A stretch of 64,000 bases of DNA from contig CM072339.1 in NCBI GenBank assembly GCA_036874045.1, forward strand, positions 15,321,501-15,385,500. Direction: 5' to 3'. This DNA is from Cymodocea nodosa (Eukaryota; Streptophyta; Magnoliopsida; Alismatales; Cymodoceaceae). The position numbers and the translations under genes are program-made. The notes below the pieces were generated by a model. It worked only from the letters and a program-made list of their open reading frames with translations, was not told the origin of the DNA and made no database searches. Positions 36,512 to 48,659 of this stretch are shown in pieces (position 1 is the stretch's first letter; each line of letters begins with the position of its first letter).

Positions 36512-37775
36512 CTACCTAGCAATTGGTCAAGGCAAGATATTAAGAGATTTTTAGCTAGGGTTAGAATTTTATTGGGATGATCCCTATCTTTATAAGTTAG
36601 GCCCTGATTTGATTTTGAGGAGATGCATTCTAGATATAGAAATTCATAGTGTGCTATCTTTTTGTCATGACCAACCTGCTGGTGGTCATCTTAACCCTAT
36701 TAAAACTACAGCTAAAGTTCTTAAATGTGGTTTTTTCTGGCCCACATTGCATAAGGATGCATACTTCTATGTTAAGAATTGTATGGATTGTCAAAAAGTG
36801 GGAAGATTGACTAGAAGAAATATGATGCCACTTACACCAATTATTGAAGTTGAAGTATTTGATGTGTGGGGTATTGATTTCATGGGACCCTTCCCTAATT
36901 CTGGAGGTTATTTGTATATTTTGTTAGCTATTGACTATGTGTCAAAATGGGTTGAAGCTATTCCCACATGGACTTGTGATTCTAAGGTAGTAATCAATTT
37001 TATTAAGAGCAACATTTTTGCTAGATTTGGCATTCCTAGAGTAATCATTAGTGATAGGGGAACACACTTTAATAATAGAAGTTTTAAAGTATTAATGAAA
37101 AAATTTGGAGTAAATCATAAAATGGCAACCCCCTATCACCCACAAACCAATGGACAAGTAGAAAATGCTAATAAGCAAATTAAGTAAATTTTGGGGAAGA
37201 TAGTAGGAAAGACAAGAAAAGATTGGGTAGAAAAGTTAGATGAGGCATTATGGGCTTATCAGACTGCTTTTAAGTCTATTTTAAATATGTCTCCATGTAG
37301 AGTAGTGTTTGGAAAGGCATGTCATTTACCAGTAGAGCTTGAGCATAAGGCAAGATGGGCTATTCAAAGACTCAACTTAGATTTAAAGGCTGCTAGTAAG
37401 AAAAGAAATTTTCAATTGACTGAATTAGAAGAAATACAGAGAGAGGCATATGAGAATTCACGGATAGCTAAGGAAAAGAGTAAAGTATTTCATGATAGCA
37501 AGCTCTTTCGTAAGAATTTTGAAGTAGGGTAGTAGGTATTGTTGTATAATTCTAGACTACATCTATTTCCTAGTAAGTTAAGATCCTAGTGGATAGGACC
37601 TTTTGTGGTAAAAAGTACGTTTCCTCATGGAGCAGTGGAGATTGAAAACCCTAAGAGTGGGGAAGTTTCTAAGGTCAATGGACACCGTTTAAAACCTTTC
37701 TTGCAGCAAAGATTATTTGGCCATGGAGAGAATATTGTTTTAATCGATGCTGTCTATGTTGAATCTGATAATTAG
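36512..37775 (+). pseudogene. Gyp-B pol: integrase
   Basis: HHCC region (FCHDQPAGGH...NCMDCQKVGR), catalytic Asp in VWGIDFMGPFP, Asp in ISDRGTHF, Glu in TNGQVENANKQ; the C-terminal module WIGPFVV...VNGHRLKPFL closes the protein at TAG 37773-37775. There is no chromodomain, as in the Athila/Tat group. Stops at 37185-37187 and a TAG TAG pair at about 37530-37535 replace codons that are Gln in relatives. Confidence 0.9.
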
Positions 37776-37977
37776 TGCTCTTTTGTTTTTCTTTTTATTA
37801 GTTTTAGATGTAATTACTCTTATTTCTTTTTGTTGATTTTGTCATTATGTAAATCTTTTTTTTCAATTTTGTACTTACCTATCTAACATGCAGGTGTTGG
37901 GATCAGAGGCTATTCCATTGTAAGTGTCATTTGTACATTTTTTTATCAAAATATTTCTTTTGTGATATTGCTAGTGT
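37776..37977 (+). promoter_or_regulatory. Gyp-B integrase-Gag spacer with splice-site-like signals
   Basis: T-rich. It contains a strong acceptor-like sequence (pyrimidine-rich tract then TAACATGCAG at 37884-37893), a GTAAGT at about 37920-37925 and TTGCTAG just before the Gag ATG at 37978. These could supply a spliced RNA for Gag; no transcript evidence is available. Confidence 0.35.
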
Positions 37978-39374
37978 ATGCAATCTTCTAAGTGGGTGAG
38001 AGATAGTGCATCTAGATTAATTAGACAAACCCCTTTAGAAGAAGAAGTTAGTGTGTTAGAAGAGCCTGTAAGGATGGGAGACCAAGGTAGAAACCAGCAA
38101 TTACCTTCTCTTGAGGACATCTGCTATCCTCAAATACATGACCATCCCTCTTGTCTTGTATTGCCTTAGGTAGATGGACATAAATTTCAATTGCATATGA
38201 ATTATGTCAATCAATTACCTAGATTTCATGGATTAGATAAGGAAGATGCGTATGCATTTCTGAATGACTTTAATGACGTTTGCAACATGATTAATCTACC
38301 TAAAGTGCTTATGGATGCAATAAAGTTGAGATTTATTCCTTTCGCTCTTTGAGATGATGCGAAACTATGGTTGAACACTCTTCTTGTTAATTCAATCTGT
38401 ACTTGGACTGATTTTTGGGTTGTCTTTATTAAGAAATTTCATCCTTTGCATAAGACCATTCAAGCTAAGAATGCTATTCTAAACATCTGCCAGCAAATCA
38501 ATGAACCTTTTGGAAATATTTTGAACGTTTCAATAGACTAGTGGTAAGATGTCCTAATCATGGTCTACCTAAATCAAGACAGTGTCAAGTAATCTATGAA
38601 GGATTGGATTATTAGACCAAGTTGATGCTAGAATTTGTATGTCCTAGACGATTCATGAGATTAGATGAAGTAAGTGCATGGGATAGACTTGTGGACCTTG
38701 TTGAGAGAACAATGAAAATGGAAAGTTCATCAGATAGAACATTTGACAAAACTTTGGCAAGGGGAATGCACAGAGTAGACCCCATGGTAGGCATGGAAGC
38801 TAGGATGTTGTCCATGGTTAAAAAGGTAGAAGATTTAATATTAAATCAACAAAAAGGAAAAGATAAAATGGTTGAAGTCAAGTGTATAGCATGTGGAATT
38901 CCTGGGCACATCATGGACGAATGCCTTGCAATGCAAGGACAGTAGTTTGAGGAAGTCAATGCTATTGGTATAGGACAAAGGTCATTCCAACCATCATCAC
39001 ACTATACCCTTGGATGGAGAAACTATCCCAATTTTTCGTGGCGACAACCGAAAGCACTTGGAAACCGTACTGAGCATCATGGACCCACTTAGCCAAATTT
39101 AAGTGATAGAATGTCCGCTTTGGAGAAAAGATTTACTGAAATGGAGAAAGGGATTCAATCCCTAATTCAAGTTAGCAAACAAGTAAATCCCATTTTAGCT
39201 AGCCATGACCAAATCATTAAAGGATTAGAAGCAAAGTTTGATAGGTTGTCTACTTCATCTAGAGGTAGAGCACGGGGAGAATTACTAAGTAACACTGTAC
39301 CAAATCCTCACTTGGCAGGTGTGCATTTGGCACAAGGAGAGACTTCAGGAACCAACCTTTCACCATCTACATGA
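37978..39374 (+). pseudogene. Gyp-B gag (capsid and nucleocapsid), downstream of integrase
   Basis: About 465 codons. Starts MQSSKWVRDSASRLIR, aligned with the Gyp-A Gag start. Capsid region LPRFHGLDKEDAYAFL...LRFIPFAL.DDAKLWLNTL...KFHPLH, then CPNHGL, zinc knuckle CIACGIPGHIMDEC (about 38884-38925), the Athila/Tat hallmark LGWRNYPNFSWR (about 39010-39046), and a coiled-coil C-terminus. Breaks: TAG near 38167, TGA near 38350, a frameshift near 38510, TAG near 38611, 38943 and 39090. In ordinary gypsy elements this gene is first; here it is last. Confidence 0.85.
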
Positions 39375-40269
39375 GTGGACATAAAAATAAAAATAAAACA
39401 AAAATTTCTTTTTGTTAGTATTTTTATTTTTAATCACATGCTATAGTTCTGTTTATATAAATTTCTTTTCTATTTTGATATGCTTGTTAGTTTTGTAGTT
39501 ATTATTTTTCTTCATCAAGCAAGGTACGCATTCTTAACCTTATTTCTTTATGATGCATTTGAATGATACATGTATTGAACATTATTTCTTCAGCATACTA
39601 CTCAATCTCCATTGTATGTTTTAGGAATAATACAATTTAAATTTACACAAGTGCATATGGATTGCATGCTAGGTATGGGGTTGCAAACTTTCCTTGCTTG
39701 TCATAGTTTGTTTCTTTTGTTTTTGTTGTCTTCATGTTTTTCATCTTGTTACCTAAATGATTTCTTTTACATTGGGGACAATACAAAATTTAGGTATGGG
39801 GGGGAGGCATTTGACGACAGTTTTTTTTTTCTATTTTGTGTTTTTCTTGTTTATTTTGTTTTATAAATGCTCATAGGCCCTAATGGATAGTGTTCTTTTA
39901 GGTATAATTGAGATCTAAAAGTGAATCCTTTAGGAAAGAAACCTTGAACCTTAAGGGGAGGAGAAGAATAAAATTCAAAACCATCCATATTTTTGAGCTT
40001 ATATGTAGTATTGCACTTACATGAGGCCTTGACTAGGAAGGAACCACTCCTCTTAAAGGGAAACATAGGTAAAAACTTAGGAATATACCTTGGGGTTGTC
40101 CTATGAGAAGAGTAGAATAAAAGGGCTAAGGTAAAATTGCCCATTACCACACAATGATGTGGGAGGCACTCTTAAGGGTAGAGGGGTAGGGAGAGAAAAA
40201 AAAATAATAATAAGAAAAATGATGAAAAGAAGAAGAAGAAGAGATTGATTACTTGTTCTTACAAAAGCT

Positions 40270-40326
40270 ATTGGGTAACTAGTTAACTTTCCCCTAAGCA
40301 AGGGATTGTGGTCACGTAAAAAGGTG
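40270..40326 (+). repeat. 57-bp block shared with copia element Cop-2
   Basis: Gap-free match to 16686-16742, 50 of 57 by my count; see that entry. In both elements it lies about 0.5-0.7 kb into non-coding sequence after pol or gag. Confidence 0.75.
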
Positions 40327-40942
40327 CTGGAGTAGGAGGTAATTTAAAAAAAAAAAAAGAGAAAAAATGAAAAAAAGAGAGAGTCAAAATAAAAGGACAA
40401 TGGACTCAAAGATAGACCTTTGGGAGTACCTAGGTAACTTGAAGGGAGTTGAGTAGGTTATTTCTTAGTCTTGGCCATTTTCACATACACTTATTTATAT
40501 AGTACTTTACTTTCTTAGGATGGAAATTGAATGATTATTTGAATCCAATCTAGAAAGGTGAGAGGTGATTAAATGAAGGTGAAGCTAATAGGTCAAGACT
40601 ACTTAAGAGCAACTTTATCCATGTTTAGGAAACCAAGAGCATATTTTTATTGTTTTTTTTGTCTTTCATTTGTGTTGTTTTATGTTTTATTTTGGATTTT
40701 GTGGGTATATCCGTTGAAAACCCTCTAGAGACATAACTCCACTAGGGTGACCTAGGGGTTTAAAGGCTTGTTGCACATGCTAAGTGTAGTCGTGATCCGT
40801 ACGAAAGTAGCCTAGGTTAGTTTTATTTTTGTTATTTATTTATTAGTTTGTTTGTTTTTGGTTTTTAATGAATGTGCTTTTATATGGGCTTTGTGTTATC
40901 ATTGTTTAGCTTTAGTCCTTTGCTAAGGGACTAGTAAAGACT

Positions 40943-40955
40943 AGGTATGGGGGTG
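40943..40955 (+). promoter_or_regulatory. Gyp-B polypurine tract
   Basis: GGTATGGGGGTG directly before the LTR start TGTAAAG. Confidence 0.75.
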
Positions 40956-43900
40956 TGTAAAGTATCAATTTGTGCATTTTATATATGTTAATTCATGCAT
41001 ATTAAGGATTATAAGTCATCATTATATATGTTCTTATAAAGGATTACATGAAAATCAAATTTTTAGACATATGCATGAATTAGGGATTAAATAGTTGATA
41101 ATGTACAAATTTATCCTTTATCAATTAAACACCTAATCAATAGCCCTTGTTTTAGACATGATTTTTATAATTCTTCAATATATAACTTTATATACATTGT
41201 ATTATTGCCAAATCACTTAAATATGATGTTAAACTAAAGAACTTTAAGTAATTCATGTATACACATGTGAAAAAGTTGTGGACCAAAACCTTCCTAATTT
41301 GGCAACTTTCCATATATGGCAACTCATGCATGCATGTATACTATATTTACATCATATGATTTATATTCAATGTATATGTGCATCCAACTTGGTTTTGAGT
41401 TTTATAGGTTAATCAATCATGAAATCAAGATGAATTAAAGAAGAAAAAAAATGTGGGCCATTGGATGCAACTTACTGGAGATCAAGCAACAATAGCCTAG
41501 AGTATGTAAAGTGTTTGACCACTCAATCGTAGGTTATCTCCTCCTCTTCTAACAAATTTCAATTGGCGGTTCCAGCCATTCCAGCATCTCCATCTGGAAA
41601 GTCTCATCTTCCCCTTGATCTTGAATAAGCTTCCTTCAAGAATGGTGAGCCTTGGCGTCTTCCCCTCTTCCTAGAAGACACCTTCTCTTCAATTCAGACG
41701 ACCATACGCTAGGATCTCCTTGGGCATTGATTTTGGTGGATGAGAGGCTCGTGTGACTAATTTGGAGTGGAGCAAAAGGTTAAGATCTTCAAGGTTGAGT
41801 CATCGGAAGCACCATTCTTAGATGTGGAAGCCAAAGTTGTGGGTCTTGGAGGCAAGATCTTGAGGACGTGTACCATTCTTCTTCAAGGCAACCCTAGAAG
41901 CTTCACTTGGACGTGCTACAGGTGGCGACAGCCCTGTGGAGCATCGATTTCAAGGACTTTGGGGAGTCATTGCTTGAAAAAACATGGAAGATTAAAAGGT
42001 ATGATGGAAAGGAGAGATCCTCATACTAGTTTTCATGTTTTACAATTCTATATGTATGAGTATAGTTTGAGTATATGGAAAAACAAAATTCTATGCATAA
42101 ATCTTTATTTTAATTGTTCTAAATTAAAGATCATATATTTTTTTGATGTTAATTGATATCAAGATTGAGTTCATATTATATGTATCGTGTGAATGATTGT
42201 GATGGTGTAAATTGTGAAGGTAGTTTTCCATTTCTTAGATGGCTAGAATGTTAGTAGCCTTTCTTCGAATTGTATGCACTTGTTCATAATCTCTAAATTC
42301 CATTTTTTGTTTCGTTTTGTAAGTATAATGAGTGTAGAACAAGTTTACCAAGTTTTAGAATTTTTTAGAAGGTTTTCTAAAGATTTTTGATTTTATTTTG
42401 TAAAGGTATTGGCGGTTTTGAGTCTCTATCGAGTGCTAGTTTTGAGCTCGACGCCTATGTTGTGCTTGCATCGTGTATTTTGTGGAATTCAGTTTTGTAA
42501 ATTTTCCTTGTTAGGGGGGGTTTGTGCACTTGGAATCTGACGGAATTGAAAATTTTTTCCGTCAGATTCCGAGTCATGAGGTGTTTGTGCATTTTGGAAT
42601 TCAAATTCCCAGTGAATTTGAATTTCAATCATGTGTAAAGGTTGGGAAAATGAATTCCCAACCTAAAAGGTCGGAATTCATTTTCCAAAAGATCACTCGA
42701 CGCTCACCCTCCCTTGTTGAAGTATATATTGTTAATATTTTTTATTTAATTAATTATTTTAATATTTGTTTATTAAAAATAAAAATATTAATTATTTTAT
42801 TATTATTATTATTATTTAATTTTATAATATTAAAATCATAAATATTATTAATTCAATTATTATTATTATTTTATTTATTATATTATATTATTTTATATAT
42901 AATATCAAATTTTCAAAAACCATATAATTTTACTAACTTTCTGTGGTTAACACAAACGAAGTCTTAAAAGTCATTTATGCCTAATAAAATGTTCAGAATT
43001 ATATATTTTTATAATCAAAGTATTTCAATAATTATTTATTATTTACTTTCATTTATTCACTTCATAATAATTATATTTTTATAAAAGTTATTTATTATTA
43101 CATTACGAGGAATATAGAATTTATAATTATCCTTTTATTGTTTTAAACATGTATTATAACTAAAAAGTTATCAATTTTTGTAATTTTTGATTTATTTTAC
43201 ATAATGATATACTTAATTAATTGATAAATAATATATAAACATTTAATTTAATAATATGTTCATTTATTAATGTAAGTAATTCATTTCTTGATTAATTACA
43301 TTTTCACTAATTACTTTAATTCATTACTTAACTTTATTAAAAATCAATTCTATTCAATTTCCTTCAATTCTGTCATGTGCACAAACACCTAAATTTCAAT
43401 TTCTGTTAAATTCCTGAACGTGCACAAACACCTAGATTTTGAATTCTTTCCATCAAATTCTGTAGAATTCAAATTCCGTTAGAATTCAAATTCTGCGGAA
43501 TTCAAATTCTAGGTGCACAAACAGGCCCTTAGTGTAATAGATCTACTTTCAAAGCGCACTTATTTCATAGCATTTCATGAAGATTTGATGGAGATTTGAT
43601 TTTTGAACCGAAGGTGCGTTTTTGGAAAGTTTCCATAACCGTCTGCGCCCCTTTCTTAAATAAGATATTGCTAGTGTTTTAATTTGAGTTAATCCACGAA
43701 ATCACTGCCATTTGAAAGATATTCCGAGGATCTTTCCAACTGTTATTTATTCTGGATTTTTAAACATTCAAGTTGGAAGTTATTAGAGTTAAAAGTCAAG
43801 CATAAATTCTGTGATTTCTGGATTAATACTCATTGATTCCTTTAATATCTTATCATAACTAATTGGATTTTGGGGTAATCTTATAAACCTTAATTATGCT

Positions 43901-44126
43901 ACAAATTTTGTATATTAATATTAAGTAATTAGAGTTTAATTATGAATTATTTTAATGTGGATATTTAATCAGATAATCATTTTAATAAAATTTATTTAAG
44001 ACAAACTCCTTGTGGATTCGACCTGTACTTGAACATGCTTATTACAACAGGCACCGTGCGCTTGCGATTATAAATGTAAAATTTGCGCTTTTGCCATTTA
44101 ATTTAACAACACATAAAAGCATTACA
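40956..44126 (+). repeat. Gyp-B 3' LTR, interrupted by a Harbinger-like element
   Basis: Aligns with the 5' LTR over its full length; the only large difference is the insert 42514-43528 with its TTA duplication. Ends AAGCATTACA followed by GGTAG. Confidence 0.94.
42514..43528. mobile_element. Non-autonomous PIF/Harbinger (Tourist-like) element
   Basis: 1,015 bp with duplicated TTA (42511-42513 and 43529-43531); the empty site is seen in the 5' LTR (TTGTTAGTG near 30731). Terminal inverted repeats: GGGGGGGTTTGTGCAC at the left and, on the reverse strand from the right, GGGCCTGTTTGTGCAC, followed by further GAATT-rich similarity. The interior is very AT-rich with TTA/ATT runs and has no transposase. 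TTA target and G-rich TIR fit Tourist/Harbinger; it is long for a MITE. Confidence 0.85.
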
Positions 44127-44131
44127 GGTAG

Positions 44132-45279
44132 GATGGATAGAAGTTCTAGGAGATCAAATGGAGGAGCTAATTAGGTTATTGGAGGAGGAGAAATGCCCTT
44201 TAGAACCATCTATGTTTGTTGATCCTTTTTCTGAACCTAATTATGAATCAATAAATCAAATACAAAATGATCTACCTAAGGCTAACCTTGAGGAAAATCT
44301 TTTTAAGGAGTTAACCCTCACACTAAGTACTAGTTTAGAAGATTCTATGGAGATAGAAACTATAGATGAGAAGGATGATATAAGTGACTTAGATGAACCT
44401 ATTGATGCTTATGTCACTCTAAGGTCTGGTAAGGAAATTGATCAACCTGAACCAATTATTCAACAAGAAGCAAGTTTAGAAGAAAAAAAAGATAGTGATA
44501 AGTTAAATGAGAGAGTTAAGGAAAATGAAAAGAAAGAGATTAATGATGAAGATAAACAAAGTAATGAAGATGAATTAGGAGATAATGACAAAATGGTAGA
44601 ACCACCTCATCCTAATTTACTTGCACCATTTCCTAATAGACTAGAATTGAAAGAAAATTCCAAAGATGATCAAATAAGAAATTTTTTTGAACAAGTGCAA
44701 GTCAACATACCACTCTTAAATTTAATAACAACATTACCACCTTGTGCCAAATTTCTTAAAGAGTGGTGTACAAAGAAAAGGACTAAGAAGGTGCTAAAAC
44801 GAGCTTTCCTAGCTAGTGAGGCTAGTTCTCTTTTTACTACACATATCCCTAAAAAACTTGATGATCCAGACACTCCCTTTATTTCTTGCACTATTGGGCA
44901 TAAAACTTTAAATAGAGTTCTCATTGACTTAGGGGCAGGAATTAATGTAATGCCTATTAGTGTATACTCTTCACTAGGATTGGAAGGTTTGTTGCATACA
45001 AGAATTGTTATCCAATTAGTTGATAGATCCATTATGCATCCTCGTGGAAAAATTAAAGATGTTCTTATAAAAATTAAAGATTGTATTTACCATGTAGACT
45101 TTATTGTATTAGACACTTGTAATCCACCTGATAATTTCGATTTCATTCCACTCATTCTAGGGAGACCATTCTTAGCTACAGCTCAAGCTGTAATTAATTG
45201 TAAAAGTGGAACCATGAAATTGTCTTATGGAGTTTTTGAGCTTATTTTAAATATTTTTAACCCAAAAGGTGAAGTTTAG
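44132..45279 (+). pseudogene. Gyp-A first ORF, C-terminal part: linker and aspartic protease
   Basis: Continues 28859-29174 in phase. Acidic linker with YVTLRSGKE, then FFEQVQVNIPLLNLI, a KRTKKVLKRAFL block, and the protease IDLGAGINVMPISVYSSLGL followed by LILGRPFLATA. Ends at TAG 45277-45279, after which the same frame continues into RT, so this is probably one polyprotein with a single later stop. Almost intact compared with Gyp-B. Confidence 0.88.
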
Positions 45280-47118
45280 GTAAGTGAGGGGAATGAGGTA
45301 AACATTAGTGTGATTCAATTCTTAGAGGATGAAGATGAAGAAGTAGTGGACACATTATCTAAGGAAATGTTAACTTCATTGAGAAAAGATGAGTCACCAA
45401 GGAGTGGGGTTGATAATCAAGTATTAGATGTTGATAAGGTAGTTAAAGAAGATGAGCCCATATTAGAAAATATGAGTGTCCCTTTACATGAGATTGCTAC
45501 ATTAGAGACACCAACCTTAGAGCTTAAACCTCTTCTTGAAAGTCTGAAATATTATTTTTTAGGAGAAAATGAGACATTCCCAGTAATTATTGCAAGAAAC
45601 CTTACAAAAATGCAAGAAATAAGTTTATTAAAGCTGTTAAAGAAATATAAAGGTGCTATAGGTTGGACAATGGTTGATATTAAAGGAATAAGTCTCGCCA
45701 TTTGTCAACATAGGATATATCTTGAAGATAATGCAAAGCCCATAAGAGAACCTCAAAGACAATTAAATCCCAATATAAAAGAGGTAGTAAAGAAGGAGAT
45801 CATAAAATGGCTAGACAATAACATTATTTACCCCATCTCTAATAGTACTTGGGTGAGTCCTGTACAAGTGGTTCCTAAGAAATCTGGAGTGATAGTCATA
45901 CAAAATGATGAGCATGAATTAATACCTACTAGGATTCAGACTAGTTGGTGTGTTTGCATTGACTATAGGAAGCTCAACTTTGCAATTAGAAAAGATCATT
46001 TTCTCTTACCCTTCATTGATCAAATACTTGAAAAATTGGCAGGGCAAGAGTTTTATTGCTTCTTAGATGGGTATTCTAGGTATAACCAAATTCCTGTAGC
46101 TCTAAAAGACCAAGACAAAACCACCTTCACTTGTCCCTTTGGAACATATGCTTTCAAATGTATGCCTTTTGGTCTTTGTAATGCTCCTGCCACATTCCAA
46201 AGATGTATGATAGGAATCTTTAGTGACATGATTGAAAACTGTTTAGAGATTTTCATGGATGATTTCTCAGTTTTTGGACCATCTTTTGAGTCATGCCTTC
46301 ACAATTTAAGTCTTGTATTGGAAAGATGCATGTCAAAGAACTTGGTCCTTAACTGGGAAAAATGTCAATTTATAGTCAAAAGTGGGGTAGTGTTGGGGCA
46401 TGTGGTTTTGAAAAAGGGGTTGGAAGTTGATAGAGCTAAGGTAGAATTGATTGCCAATCTTCCTGAGCCTAAGACAGTGAAGGATATTAGAGCATTTTTA
46501 GGCCATGTTGGGTTTTATAGGAGGTTTCTCAAGGATTTTAGCAAGATTGCTAGACCTTTGACAAACTTATTAAAGGATGTCTCATTCATTTTTAATGTGG
46601 AATGTAAGGAAGCTTTTTACAAGTTGAAAAATCATCTTGCTTCTGCTCCTATGGTCCAATCTCCAGATTGGAATTATCCTTTTGAATTAATGTGTGATGC
46701 TTCTAACTATACTATAGGAGCAGTCTTAGGGCAAAAGATAGATAAGCTTCCTAGAGTTATTTGTTATGCTAGCAAGACACTTAATGAAGCTCAATTAAAT
46801 TATACCGCTACTAAAAAGGAGTTGCTAGCTATTGTTTTTGCATTGGAAAAATTCAGATCATATCTTTTAGGAGCAAACATTGTGGTATACACTAATCATG
46901 TAGCATTGAAACATCTACTAGCAAAGAAAGATTCAAAACTACGATTAATACGATGGATATTATTACTCCAAGAGTTCGATATTGAAATCAAGGATAAAAC
47001 TGGGTGTGAAAACATAGTGGCTGATCATCTCTCTAGACTTCAAATACCACTCTTAGATTCAAATATCAAAGACTCTTTTCTTGAAGAGCAATTAAAATAT
47101 CAAAGACTCTTTTCTTGA
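45280..47118 (+). pseudogene. Gyp-A pol: reverse transcriptase and RNase H
   Basis: Same frame as the protease, open for about 600 codons from 45310. RT motifs: [52 protein letters not shown] and intact active site FMDDFSVFG. RNase [29 protein letters not shown], and [10 protein letters not shown] where the family has a catalytic Asp in (F/Y)TDH. A 34-bp tandem duplication (47067-47134) shifts the frame at the end. RT looks intact; RNase H is probably damaged. Confidence 0.92.
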
Positions 47119-47134
47119 CGAGCAATTATTAGTT
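47067..47134 (+). repeat. 34-bp tandem duplication in Gyp-A pol
   Basis: CAAAGACTCTTTTCTTGA begins at 47067 and again at 47101, with one substitution (GAAGAG to GACGAG) further on. 34 is not a multiple of three, so it throws the frame just after RNase H. Confidence 0.9.
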
Positions 47135-48451
47135 GTTAGTGCTATCCCATGGTATGCAAACATTGTGAATTACTTAGTCACAGGATTGACACCATCTGAA
47201 TGGTCTAAACAAGACAAAAAGTTTTTTTTAGCTTGGGTTAAGTATTTTTATTGAGAGGATCCATATCTTTTCAAGCAATGCTCAGACTTGATTTTGAGAT
47301 GGTGCATTCCTGAAAATGAGATCAAAAGCGTTCTCTCTTTTTGTCATGACCAAGCATGTGGCAAACACTTTGGATCAAGCAAAACTGTAGCAAAAGTTTT
47401 ACAATGCGGGTTCTTCTAGCCAACTCTATTTAAAGATGCCCATGCCTATTATTTGAATTGTGCTAGGTGCCAGCAAACAGGAAGACTTTCAAAAAGAAAT
47501 ATGATGCCCTTATCCATTATTCTTAAAGTAGAAGTATTTGATGTTTGGGGGATTGACTTTATAGGTCCATTTCCAATATCAATGGGATATTCTTATTTTT
47601 TGTTGGCAGTGGATTATGTGTCAAAATGGATAGAAGCAATCCCAACAAGGACCAATGACAATAAGGTGGTAGTTAACTTTGTAAGGAATAATATCATTGC
47701 TCGTTTTGGTATGCCAAAAACTATTATTAGTGATAGGGTTACACATTTTTGTAATCGAAGTTTTGAAGGATTAATGAAACGATATGGAATCGTGCATAGA
47801 ATTGCTACCCCTTACCACCCTCAAACGTGTGGACAAGTGGAGAGTGCAAATAAGCAGATCAAGCTAATCTTGGAAAAAGTTGTAAACCACACGAGGAAGG
47901 ATTGGTTAGAAAAATTAGTAGATGCTTTATGGGCATATCGAATGGCATATAAAAACAATCTAGGAATGTCACCATATAGGATGGTGTATGGTAAAGCTTG
48001 CCACCTACTTGTAGAAGTGGAGCATAAAGCCTATTGGGCCATTAAGAAGATTAATACTGATTTGGACGAAGTAGGTAATGTATAGAAGCTACAGTTGGTA
48101 GAATTGGAAGAGTTACGAAATGATGCATATGAAAAAATTGTAGCAAGTAAAGAAAAGATGAAATCATTACATGACAAGAAAATTCTCAAAAAGACATTTT
48201 TGCATGGACAAGAGGTATGGCTCTACATGTCTCGACTCCACTTACACCTAGGGAAGTTGAGATCCCATTGGATTGGACCCTTTGTCGTTCACCGAGTTTA
48301 TCCTTATGGCACAGTTGAAATTGAAGATCCAAGAAATCATAAAGTCTTCAAGGTAAATGGGCATAGACTCAAACCCATACTAAAGACAACCAGGGGAATG
48401 TCATTTAGAGCTGAGGAAACTCCACTAAATGAACCGAGGCTTGAACAGTAG
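47119..48451 (+). pseudogene. Gyp-A pol: integrase
   Basis: HHCC region (FCHDQACGKH...[10 protein letters not shown]), Asp in [11 protein letters not shown], Asp in ISDRVTHF, Glu in [10 protein letters not shown], then the C-terminal WIGPFVVHRVYPYG...VNGHRLKPIL and a short tail ending at TAG 48449-48451. Stops: TGA near 47252 and TAG near 47417 where Trp is expected, TAG at about 48083-48085 where Gln is expected. No chromodomain. Confidence 0.9.
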
Positions 48452-48659
48452 AGATTAACTTGTTGTGTTAGCTTTTCATGGTATTTTGTTATGTAATTAG
48501 TTTTCTCTTTTCAATTTCATTTTCATTTCAATTGTTTGAATAGTACTAATGTTTTTCTTTTTGTTGTATTCTAGAGGAGAACGAGTTAACCTTTGAATGT
48601 CCCTTTTGTTTCTACTAGATGCTGGTGCATTCTTTTACTTGTTGTTGTTTTGATTATGT
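48452..48659 (+). promoter_or_regulatory. Gyp-A integrase-Gag spacer with splice-acceptor-like signal
   Basis: T-rich tract followed by TTGTTGTATTCTAG at 48561-48574 and a second TTTCTACTAG near 48609-48618, upstream of the Gag ATG at 48660. Same position and character as the Gyp-B spacer although the sequences differ. Possible acceptor for a Gag RNA; unproven. Confidence 0.35.

Larger units (their letters stand above)
39375..40955 (+). other. Gyp-B 3' non-coding region with repeated polypurine-like boxes
   Basis: No gene. Polypurine-like boxes GGTATGGGG occur at about 39673, 39791 (GGTATGGGGGGG) and 40943 (just before the LTR). It also holds the block shared with Cop-2 (40270-40326), an A/G-rich stretch (40195-40250) and poly-A (40345-40385). 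Confidence 0.7.
29175..44126 (+). mobile_element. Gyp-B: complete Ty3/gypsy (Athila/Tat-like) element with Gag downstream of integrase
   Basis: LTRs 29175-31327 and 40956-44126 (the latter holding a 1,015-bp DNA element); exact duplication GGTAG at 29170-29174 and 44127-44131. Internal order: primer site, 2-kb leader, zinc-knuckle/protease, RT, RNase H, integrase, spacer, Gag, 1.6-kb non-coding region, polypurine tract. Related to Gyp-A but a different family (different LTR, different polypurine box). Nested in the first ORF of Gyp-A in the same orientation. Confidence 0.94.

Noticed and set aside
42524-42841. 105-codon ORF
   Set aside because: Lies within the AT-rich Harbinger-like element; low-complexity Ile/Leu/Asn product, not a transposase.
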